From the NCBI GenBank assembly GCA_026713745.1, contig JAPONU010000123.1, positions 1 through 8,326 on the forward strand: a stretch of 8,326 nucleotides of DNA. Reading direction: 5' to 3'. Shown piece by piece: positions 1 through 4,488 of the stretch (position 1 is its first letter; the number at the start of each line of letters is the position of its first letter). Below the pieces are notes generated by a model that was given only the letters and a program-made list of their open reading frames with translations, did not search any database and had not been told where the DNA came from. This DNA is from a bacterium (GTDB taxonomy: Bacteria > Actinomycetota > Acidimicrobiia > Acidimicrobiales > CATQHL01). The translations under genes were made by a program, and so were the position numbers.

Positions 1-124
1 CACGTCGCACCTGCAGTGTCTGATGACGCGGTCCATGTGGCGCTCGATTAGACCGTGGACATCGAGGGCCTGACCTGCTTGGGCTCGCTCGGGAATGAGG
101 GTTGAGGGTGTCGATCGGGACCGG
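1..124. other. Left-edge stretch, possible start of a minus-strand gene
   Basis: No gene can be firmly called here. On the minus strand, one frame is open from about 124 to the window edge with almost every codon from 51 to 1 ending in G or C, as real genes here do. Its only ATG is at 36, reading MDRVIRHCRCDV before the sequence ends. No good Shine-Dalgarno precedes that ATG. The plus-strand frame in the same phase stops at 49-51 and has mixed third positions, so it is less gene-like. The sequence left of the window would settle whether a minus-strand gene begins here. Confidence 0.2.
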
Positions 125-503
125 ATGACGTGGCGGCAGGTGCTGCGACGCGCGGGACCGGTCGCGGTGGCGGTGTTGGCCGCGGCGGGCTGCGGGTTCG
201 AGCGATACGGACCACACGCAGGTCGCCCGCGGTGTCGCCGCTGGCGGCTTGCCGGAGGCGGTCACCGTCGCCGCCGAACTCTCGGGGCTCTTGAGGAGGC
301 CGACCAGTGCCGAGTCGTGCGGTCTGCGCCCGGACGGCGAGGCGGCGTGTTGGGGCAACTTGGCCCGCGAGGAGCCCCGCATCTCCCTGAGGTGTACGGG
401 GAGCGGCTGGGGGATTTCCATGACACCACGACGTTGCACGGCTCGCTCGGACCCCGTCCGGCCCGTTCACACGTGTCATCCGCCCGAGCGGGGGTGCCGT
501 TAG
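125..503 (+). pseudogene. Frameshifted lipoprotein with an RCC1-like repeat (remnant)
   Basis: The ATG at 125 opens a lipoprotein-type signal peptide: Arg at residues 4, 8 and 9, a hydrophobic run (residues 12-21), and a lipobox A-A-G-C with Cys23 encoded at 191-193. Directly after the Cys the sensible frame changes. Removing one T near 197-198 lets the reading continue as C-G-S-S-D-T-D-H-T-Q-V in the frame that later contains S-C-G-L-R-P-D-G-E-A-A-C-W-G-N (about 315-360). That motif is the usual core of bacterial RCC1/BNR-like repeats (CGLR-DG-x-CWG). Beyond about 365 no repeat is recognisable, and the frame ends at 501-503, overlapping the end of the convergent ATPase gene. Intact relatives carry many repeats, so this is a broken 5' end of a secreted, membrane-anchored repeat protein. 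A sequencing error could explain the single frameshift but not the missing repeats. Confidence 0.6.
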
Positions 504-1756
504 GGGCCGAGGGCGGTGATGGGTGCGACTTGGACGCCGTCGGGGCGGCGGTAGGCGGCGCCCGTGGAGGTGACGACCAGCAGCGCCGCCAGATCGTCGG
601 CGCGCCGTTGGGCCACCTTGTCTCGAAGCCGCAGCAGCGACGCCGCGGCGGTGTCCACCGACTGGGGCGAGGGGCTGAGTTTGACCTCCACCGCGAGCCA
701 TGCTCCGTCGTTGCGTTCCACGATGGCGTCGGCCTCCAGCCCGACGTTGTCTCGGTAGTGGTACACCGAGCCGGTCTCGGCCTGGCTGTAGACGCGCAGA
801 TCGCGCACCACCAGGGACTCGAACAGCAGGCCCAGCGTCTCGGGGTCCGTCAGCAGGCGCCGGGGCGTCGCCCGCAGCGCCGAGGCGGCCAGCGACGGGT
901 CCACGAAGTGGATCTTGGGCGTCTTGCGCAATGTTGCCCGGGACCGCATCTGCACCGACCACGCGGGCTGGGTCTCCACCACGAAGATGCGCTCGAGGGC
1001 CCGCAGGTAGGCGGTCGCGGTGCCGCGAGCCAGCGGAGTCTGCCCGCCGGTGTCGGCCGCGAGGCGGGTGACGTTGGCCTCGGTCGATACGTTGCGGGCG
1101 ACCGAGCGCATCAGCCGCAGCAGTGCCTCGGGCTGGTGGCGGACGCCGACCGCGCCGGACACCTCCACGCGGGCCGCCTCGTTGACGTAGTCGCCGATCG
1201 TGCGCCCTGCGTCGGCCGCGGGCGCGCCGAGGTTGGCAGGCCAGCCGCCGGCGCAGATGTAGGCGGCAACGTCGGTCAGCGTTGCGTCCGAGCGGGGCAA
1301 CGCGGCCGCGGTCCGGCCATCGAACAGCGCGCCGAGGGAGACCTCGCCGCCGGAGTGACCCGACTCGAACAGCGACATGGGGCGCATTCGCACCCGTGCT
1401 ATGCGTCCCATCCCGGAGTGTCTGGTGATGTCGTCGGCCGGCTTGGCCGAGCCGGTCAAGATGAACTGGCCCGGCCTGGCCCGGTCGTCGCACTCGCGCC
1501 GGACGCTGTTCCACAGCGTCGGGGCGTGCTGCCATTCGTCGAGCAGTCTGGGGACGCCTCCGGCCAACACCGCCTCGGGTGCGGTCTCGGCGAGCAGCAT
1601 GGTCCCCCGGTCGTCGAGACGGGCCTCGCTTCGGGCGAACCTGCGAGCGGTCCAGGTCTTGCCGCAGGCTCGCGCGCCATCGATGAGGACCGCACCGACC
1701 CGGTCGAGCGCACGCGCGATGTCGCTCTCGGCGAGGCGTGGCCGGTAGCCGGGCAT
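500..1756 (-). CDS. AAA-family ATPase with DUF4143 C-terminal domain
   Basis: This 418-residue protein has the layout of the widespread AAA_14/DUF4143 ATPases. Seen directly: Walker A G27-ARAC-GKT34; Walker B-like hydrophobic-D73-E74; a sensor-1-like F-I-L-T-G-S-A at 98-104; and a C-terminal part with E341-A-D343 followed by E357-V-K359, a PD-(D/E)xK-nuclease-like pattern typical of the DUF4143 end. The cellular role of this family is not established; members are scattered and horizontally mobile. The ATG at 1756 gives the family's usual start (P-G-Y-R-P-R-L), but a perfect palindrome sits where its ribosome site should be. A GTG at 1792 has a better upstream purine run and would add 12 residues. 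The gene lies alone on the minus strand, converging on the RCC1 remnant. It is full length with no visible defect. Cytoplasmic; no partner gene is adjacent. Confidence 0.85.
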   Translation of the reverse strand: MPGYRPRLAESDIARALDRVGAVLIDGARACGKTWTARRFARSEARLDDRGTMLLAETAPEAVLAGGVPRLLDEWQHAPTLWNSVRRECDDRARPGQFILTGSAKPADDITRHSGMGRIARVRMRPMSLFESGHSGGEVSLGALFDGRTAAALPRSDATLTDVAAYICAGGWPANLGAPAADAGRTIGDYVNEAARVEVSGAVGVRHQPEALLRLMRSVARNVSTEANVTRLAADTGGQTPLARGTATAYLRALERIFVVETQPAWSVQMRSRATLRKTPKIHFVDPSLAASALRATPRRLLTDPETLGLLFESLVVRDLRVYSQAETGSVYHYRDNVGLEADAIVERNDGAWLAVEVKLSPSPQSVDTAAASLLRLRDKVAQRRADDLAALLVVTSTGAAYRRPDGVQVAPITALGP

Positions 1757-1760
1757 CGTC

Positions 1761-1776
1761 AGCGGCCCTGGCCGCT
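1761..1776 (-). promoter_or_regulatory. 16-nt perfect hairpin just upstream of the DUF4143 ATPase ATG
   Basis: The plus strand reads AGCGGCC-CT-GGCCGCT, with two 7-nt arms that are exact reverse complements around a 2-nt centre. It ends 4 nt before the ATG at 1756. In the mRNA it would fold over the normal Shine-Dalgarno position, and no other ribosome site is visible for that ATG. It could reduce translation or be an operator. If the GTG at 1792 is the true start, the hairpin is inside the coding region and has less meaning. Confidence 0.4.
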
Positions 1777-1873
1777 CCAACGGCCCGCTCACGCCGAACT
1801 CGCCCCCGACTCCGGCATGCCGGCTCACGTGACCACCGCAGGCGAGGCCACTGATTGCTGCTGCGCCGCGCAA

Positions 1874-1932
1874 TGCACTATACAAGTCTAGCGTAATGCA
1901 ATTTGGAGATGATTCATAGTGCAGTTTACAAG
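1874..1932 (-). promoter_or_regulatory. AT-rich patch with a 13-bp direct repeat, likely ATPase promoter region
   Basis: This is the most AT-rich patch in a GC-rich window. Two imperfect copies of a 13-mer lie 46 bp apart: TGCACTATACAAG at 1874-1886 and TGCAGTTTACAAG at 1920-1932 (11 of 13 identical). Read on the minus strand they become CTTGTATAGTGCA and CTTGTAAACTGCA. The first contains TATAGT, a good -10 hexamer for the minus-strand ATPase, with no convincing -35 at 17 nt. The pair may be a regulator's binding sites. Base composition and position support a promoter role; the exact sites are inferred. Confidence 0.35.
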
Positions 1933-2172
1933 CCACTCGCGACGCGTTGTGGAGATCGCACCCTCGACAGCCTCACCGCGGACCTCACCGTGCAGCAACT
2001 CGGGTTCAAGACTCGGGACTGTCAGCCAGGATTCTGACGGTCGCCGCCGGCGGCGCCGACAGCGGCGCCCGCCGCGATCTCGTGCGACCGGGACTACCTG
2101 ATCCACCGGTCCGGCCGCGACCGGCGTCAAGCCCTCACCGTCCACGCATGGAGCAGCCCGCAGCCGCCTGAT
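1933..2172. other. About 240 bp with no recognisable gene
   Basis: I see no supported gene between the AT-rich patch and the palindrome at 2173. A 42-codon plus-strand frame runs from the ATG at 1909 to a TGA at 2032-2034 and reads protein-like in its middle (G-D-R-T-L-D-S-L-T-A-D-L-T-V-Q-Q-L-G-F), but its purine run GGAG abuts the start codon and I do not recognise the peptide. A longer Arg/Pro-rich frame follows and looks like chance. In many actinobacteria the gene upstream of the Trm112-like gene is a phosphomannomutase; nothing here resembles its C-terminus, so this is probably not the native upstream flank. Confidence 0.4.
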
Positions 2173-2190
2173 CCCGCGCCGTGGCGCGGG
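2173..2190. repeat. Perfect 8-bp inverted repeat at the border of the long direct repeat
   Basis: The arms CCCGCGCC (2173-2180) and GGCGCGGG (2183-2190) are exact reverse complements separated by GT. The left edge of the 133-bp direct repeat falls inside the left arm. The equivalent place in the right copy (4172-4183) keeps only a 5-bp stem (GCGCC-GT-GGCGC). It has no T-run, so a simple intrinsic terminator is not indicated. It could be a recombination-prone hairpin or an operator. Confidence 0.45.
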
Positions 2191-2308
2191 GCGGAGGTTG
2201 TTGGTTTGCGGCCGGGGCGCTCCGGCCGGCGTGCGGAGTCGACCGAGGTGGACCGATGGTGCACGATCCTCGACTGGTGGAAATCCTGGCCTGTCCCGAG
2301 GACAAGGG
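2176..2308 (+). repeat. Left copy of a 133-bp direct repeat (Trm112 upstream region and 5' end)
   Basis: Aligned without gaps to 4172-4304 (constant offset 1996), this copy differs at 15 of 133 positions by my count. The 80 bp before the ATG carry 13 differences; the 53 coding bp carry only 2, one silent (Pro codon) and one changing Leu to His at codon 3. This pattern indicates that both copies were coding genes under selection for most of their separation. Similarity stops at 2308/4304, where the left copy passes into the IS30-like sequence. Confidence 0.9.
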
Positions 2309-2309
2309 G
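2256..2309 (+). pseudogene. 5' stub of a Trm112-like gene
   Basis: The reading M-V-H-D-P-R-L-V-E-I-L-A-C-P-E-D-K-G matches the start of the intact protein at 4252 except His for Leu at residue 3. A Shine-Dalgarno GAGGTGG precedes the ATG. After the Gly codon the sequence is unrelated to Trm112 and begins the IS30-like segment, so about 60 residues are missing. It is either the interrupted original copy or a donor-derived duplicate; the intact operon copy is downstream. Confidence 0.85.
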
Positions 2310-2326
2310 CGGCGAACTCCACCGGT

Positions 2327-2367
2327 GGTTGCGACTGGTCGGCCATGATGGCCGATTGGAAGCAACC
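2327..2367. repeat. 41-nt imperfect hairpin in the IS leader
   Basis: An uninterrupted core of TCGGCCAT, a central G, and ATGGCCGA (2339-2355) is flanked by a G-U-compatible stretch (2335-2338 with 2356-2359), a 2-nt mismatch, and an outer stem GGTTGC (2327-2332) with GCAACC (2362-2367). The hairpin ends 13 nt before the GGAGG that serves the transposase ATG at 2394. Structures in insertion-sequence leaders often limit transposase expression; that role is inferred here. It could also be a transposase binding site near the element's end. Confidence 0.6.
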
Positions 2368-2393
2368 GCAACCAACCGATGGAGGTGTCCAGC

Positions 2394-2525
2394 ATGGCAC
2401 AACGAGTCAGTGCCCTCGAGCGCGTGCGGATCGAGGAGATGCGCGCGGCGGGTGTGAGTGTCGAGGAGATCGCGCGCCGCTTGGAGCGGCACCGGTCCAC
2501 GGTGTACCGCGAGCTGCGGCGCGGC
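2394..2525 (+). pseudogene. Truncated IS30-family transposase, helix-turn-helix part only
   Basis: The ATG at 2394 has GGAGG at 2381-2385, 8 nt upstream. The first 44 residues match the N-terminal DNA-binding part of IS30-type transposases: ALERVRIEEM (residues 6-15), a turn, then V-E-E-I-A-R-R-L-E-R-H-R-S-T-V-Y-R-E-L (residues 22-40). A full member is normally over 300 residues with a DDE catalytic domain. Here, after R-E-L-R-R-G, the frame becomes an Arg-rich readthrough of another gene's sequence, ending at 2762. It may still be expressed as a roughly 120-residue DNA-binding fragment, but I treat it as broken. Confidence 0.7.
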
Positions 2526-2712
2526 GTCGGTGACCGTCGAGGCCGTTTCCGGCGGGAACTTCACCGTGAACTCGGCGGACGGTTCGTTGACGTTCACGTG
2601 CGGGTTGCGCGACGACGCCGCGGTGGTGTGCTGGGGCTACAACGGGGACGGTCAGACCGACGTGCCGGCCGGCGCGGTCAGCGCAAGCTCCTCCGGTTCG
2701 AATCGAGCGTGA
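2521..2712 (+). pseudogene. RCC1-like repeat gene fragment
   Basis: In a frame different from the transposase, the sequence reads C-G-L-R-D-D-A-A-V-V-C-W-G-Y-N-G-D-G-Q-T-D-V-P-A (about 2608-2679), the exact core of a bacterial RCC1/BNR-like repeat. It is preceded by an N-F-T-V-style strand usually seen before the Cys-Gly-Leu-Arg core. There is no start codon of its own. It ends at a TGA at 2710-2712 after a Ser-rich tail that has lost the repeat pattern. It is therefore an internal piece of a longer repeat protein joined to the cut IS30 gene. The similar piece at 125-503 could come from the same or another family member; overlap between them is too short to decide. Confidence 0.7.
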
Positions 2713-2837
2713 GGTCTGCGCACCAACCACGCCACCCTGCACGGCGGCTCCGGTGGCGTTGAGCGGCGCGCAACACAACTAACAAATCATGTGTCGATAA
2801 CTCAGTGTCCAAAGGCTTCCTAGAGAAACAGACGCAC
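2713..2837. other. Non-coding gap before the second ATPase
   Basis: No gene is seen. Composition becomes noticeably more AT-rich from about 2770 (for example AACACAACTAACAAATCATG), matching an upstream promoter region. The minus-strand open frame across the following gene is a shadow and not supported. The boundary between decayed RCC1 sequence and the ATPase's own upstream region probably lies near 2760-2770. Confidence 0.4.
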
Positions 2838-2866
2838 AACACAAGAGGCGGCGGGCTCTGTACACT
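2838..2866 (+). promoter_or_regulatory. Probable sigma70-type promoter of the winged-helix ATPase
   Basis: TACACT at 2861-2866 is a good -10 hexamer. At a 17-nt spacing lies AACACA (2838-2843), a weak -35 match that agrees in the last three bases. Transcription would start about 2872-2874, just before the perfect palindrome. The -10 is the stronger evidence. Confidence 0.4.
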
Positions 2867-2874
2867 GGCCTGCG

Positions 2875-2890
2875 GGTGGCGCGCGCCACC
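2875..2890. promoter_or_regulatory. Perfect 16-bp palindrome between promoter and ribosome site of the second ATPase
   Basis: GGTGGCGC is followed immediately by its reverse complement GCGCCACC with no spacer. It lies just after the predicted transcription start and 3 nt before the Shine-Dalgarno TAGGAGG (2894-2900), which is 4 nt from the ATG. The position suits an operator for a dimeric repressor or a 5'-end mRNA hairpin next to the ribosome site. No dedicated regulator gene is adjacent; the ATPase's own winged-helix-like C-terminus is a possible ligand, which is speculation. Confidence 0.5.
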
Positions 2891-2904
2891 TCGTAGGAGG
2901 TTCT

Positions 2905-4098
2905 ATGGCCACGGGCAACCCGTTCTCGCCGCGGTTCGGCGCTGTGCCGCCCGTTGTCGCGGGGCGCCGTGAGGTTCTCCGAGACATGTCCCTCGTCGCC
3001 GACGGGGATTTCAACAGCCCGAGTTGCGCATCTCTCCTGCTCGGCACTCGCGGGATGGGCAAGACGACGTTGCTGCAGGTTGTGTGCGACGACTTTGTCG
3101 ACAGGGGCTGGCTCGCACTCGCCGTGACCGCTCGCGCCGGTGGGGGACTCCTGGAAGATCTCCTATCGCAGTCGGCCGAACTGCGGGACCGGATTCTGCA
3201 TGGTGATCCACCCCGGGCCACCACGCGGCTCTCGGCGGTGACGGCACTCGGGTTCGGCGCGAGCACCGAACGCACGCCGGCGCCCGCGCAGGACGCTGAT
3301 CTGCGCCAGACGCTGGCCACCATCGGACGCCACGCGCTCGACCGGCAGACCGGCCTGCTGGTGACCATCGACGAACTGCAGGATGCGAGCCTCGACGAAT
3401 TCCGGCAGTTCGGGGCCATCTTCCAGCATGAGAGCAGCCGCAACCGCCTGCCGATCGTATTCCTCGGCGCGGGCCTTGCGGAAACGAGGAGCACGCTCCT
3501 GTCGGGTCGCAGGAGCACGTTCCTGCACCGCTGCGAGCAATACGAGATCGGGCCGCTGACCCGCTCGGAATCCCGGCGTGCGCTGGCCGCACCGATCGAA
3601 GCGGCCGGAGCAACGATCGTCCCCGACGGCCTCGAGGCGATGCTCGGCGCGGCGGCGGGGCACCCGTACATGCTCCAGACCGTCGGCTACGACGTCTGGC
3701 GAGCGGCGTCGGACCCTTCCGCAGGGATGACGCTCGCCGAGGTGCGAGCCGGACTGGCCGAATCGCGCCAGGACATGGGCCCGAGGATCTACGGACCGAT
3801 CTGGCGAGATCTGTCGCCGATCGACAAGCGGCTGCTGGTCTGCATGCTCCACGATCCCCTCAGGAGTCATGTGTCCGACATCGCGCAGCGGTGGGACGCC
3901 GCCCCCGGTCATGTGGCGTCGTACCGTCACCGGCTCATCGTCAAGGGATTCGTCAGGCCCACCGGGCGGGGCGTCATCGAGTACGCCCATCCTGAGGCGC
4001 GCCGGTACGTGCAGGACCAGTCCGCCGAGGAGGGCTGGACGCTCACGCCCGACGGCACACCACTCGACCCCGCCGACGGGGGCCCGAGCCTCGGCTGA
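2905..4098 (+). CDS. AAA_16-like ATPase with C-terminal winged-helix-like region
   Basis: This 397-residue cytoplasmic protein starts N-P-F-S-P-R-F-G-A-V-P-P-V-V-A-G-R, the usual opening of a family of stand-alone actinobacterial ATPases. Walker A is G47-TRGM-GKTT55; Walker B is L-L-V-T-I-D156-E157 followed by L-Q-D; a sensor-1-like strand P-I-V-F-L-G-A-G lies at 183-190. Residues about 300-370 resemble a winged helix (I-D-K-R-L-L-V-C-M-L, then V-S-D-I-A-Q-R-W and Y-R-H-R-L-I-V-K-G-F-V), as in ORC/Cdc6-like ATPases. The exact function of the family is not known to me; a DNA-linked or stress role is inferred from the fold. The ATG has a strong Shine-Dalgarno. The gene is intact, stands alone, and is the only complete gene between the two copies of the 133-bp repeat, so it is the probable cargo. 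Confidence 0.85.
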   Translation: MATGNPFSPRFGAVPPVVAGRREVLRDMSLVADGDFNSPSCASLLLGTRGMGKTTLLQVVCDDFVDRGWLALAVTARAGGGLLEDLLSQSAELRDRILHGDPPRATTRLSAVTALGFGASTERTPAPAQDADLRQTLATIGRHALDRQTGLLVTIDELQDASLDEFRQFGAIFQHESSRNRLPIVFLGAGLAETRSTLLSGRRSTFLHRCEQYEIGPLTRSESRRALAAPIEAAGATIVPDGLEAMLGAAAGHPYMLQTVGYDVWRAASDPSAGMTLAEVRAGLAESRQDMGPRIYGPIWRDLSPIDKRLLVCMLHDPLRSHVSDIAQRWDAAPGHVASYRHRLIVKGFVRPTGRGVIEYAHPEARRYVQDQSAEEGWTLTPDGTPLDPADGGPSLG

Positions 4099-4107
4099 CC
4101 ATGCCGA

Positions 4108-4156
4108 ACCGCCACCGGAAGTAGGCGGTGCCAGCGCCGCGAGCGGCCTTCGCTCG
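4108..4156 (+). terminator. Two hairpins after the second ATPase
   Basis: ACCGCC (4108-4113) pairs with GGCGGT (4124-4129), and CGAGCG (4140-4145) pairs with CGCTCG (4151-4156) across a 5-nt loop. They begin 10 nt after the ATPase stop. Neither is followed by a T-run, so they are only candidate terminators, though paired hairpins without U-tracts are common at gene ends in GC-rich actinobacteria. Confidence 0.4.
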
Positions 4157-4171
4157 GTCCGACCCGGACGG

Positions 4172-4304
4172 GCGCCGTGGCGCGGGGCGTAGGCTGTCGC
4201 CTTGCGGCCGGGGCGCTACGGCCGGTGCACAGAGCAGACCGAGGTTGACCGATGGTGCTCGATCCCCGACTGGTGGAAATCCTGGCCTGTCCCGAGGACA
4301 AGGG
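4172..4304 (+). repeat. Right copy of the 133-bp direct repeat
   Basis: This copy covers the upstream region and first 17 codons of the intact Trm112-like gene, and pairs without gaps with 2176-2308 (118 of 133 identical). It belongs to a complete gene and operon, so it is the functional copy. Just left of it the sequence (4099-4171) has no counterpart at the left copy. Confidence 0.9.
4190..4234 (+). promoter_or_regulatory. Possible operon promoter and leader hairpin
   Basis: TAGGCT (4190-4195) fits the TAnnnT -10 pattern; no clear -35 is seen. It is altered in the left repeat copy (GGAGGT), which would be expected if only the right copy is in use. Downstream, GGCCG (4206-4210) can pair with CGGCC (4219-4223) to form a leader hairpin kept in both copies. 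The Shine-Dalgarno GAGG (4241-4244) lies 7 nt before the ATG. This is a weak promoter call. Confidence 0.3.
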
Positions 4305-4488
4305 CCCCTTGCTGTACTTCGAGGCAGAGGGGTTCCTCTACAATCCGCGGCTGCGGCGGCGCTACGACATCGACGACGGGATCCCGATCATGCTCATCGA
4401 CGAGGCGACCGCGCTGGATCCCGGCGAGCACGAGCGGGTGATGGATTGCGCCGCCGAGGCGGGCATCGAGGAGAACTTCACGCCATGA
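4252..4488 (+). CDS. Trm112-like small protein
   Basis: A 78-residue protein with the Trm112/YcaR layout: D-P-R-L-V-E-I-L-A-C13-P at the N-terminus and D-G-I-P-I-M-L-I-D-E-A (41-51) as the conserved core. Classical members bind zinc with paired cysteines; here only Cys13 of the first pair remains (position 16 is Asp) and the second pair is replaced by L-Y-N-P-R-L-R-R-R-Y, so the zinc site appears lost. In Trm112 proper the partner is a methyltransferase; whether this form acts with the neighbouring enzymes is unknown. Its stop overlaps the ATG of the isomerase gene (ATGA), indicating translational coupling. In mycobacteria and relatives a homologous small gene sits between manB and the isomerase gene, which supports the assignment. 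Confidence 0.85.
   Translation: MVLDPRLVEILACPEDKGPLLYFEAEGFLYNPRLRRRYDIDDGIPIMLIDEATALDPGEHERVMDCAAEAGIEENFTP

Larger units (their letters stand above)
2309..2525 (+). mobile_element. Left-end fragment of an IS30-like insertion sequence
   Basis: The segment begins exactly where the Trm112 stub ends and contains a short leader with a long imperfect inverted repeat followed by the first 44 codons of an IS30-type transposase. No catalytic DDE part and no matching right end (reverse complement of the leader) are found before 4172, so it cannot move alone. The left boundary is inferred from the loss of repeat similarity at 2309; the right one from the switch to RCC1-like sequence near 2521-2525. 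Confidence 0.55.

Noticed and set aside
48..1535. A 495-codon minus-strand open frame
   Set aside because: It is Arg/Pro/Gly-rich with no family pattern and overlaps the well-supported DUF4143 ATPase in another frame; a high-GC shadow.
95..1891. A 598-codon plus-strand open frame
   Set aside because: Only its first 23 or so codons from 125 look real (signal peptide). The remainder runs antisense to the DUF4143 ATPase.
2309..4171. A complete composite transposon carrying the ATPase
   Set aside because: No second IS30 end or inverted repeat matching the left leader is seen near 4100-4171, and the transposase is cut after its DNA-binding part.
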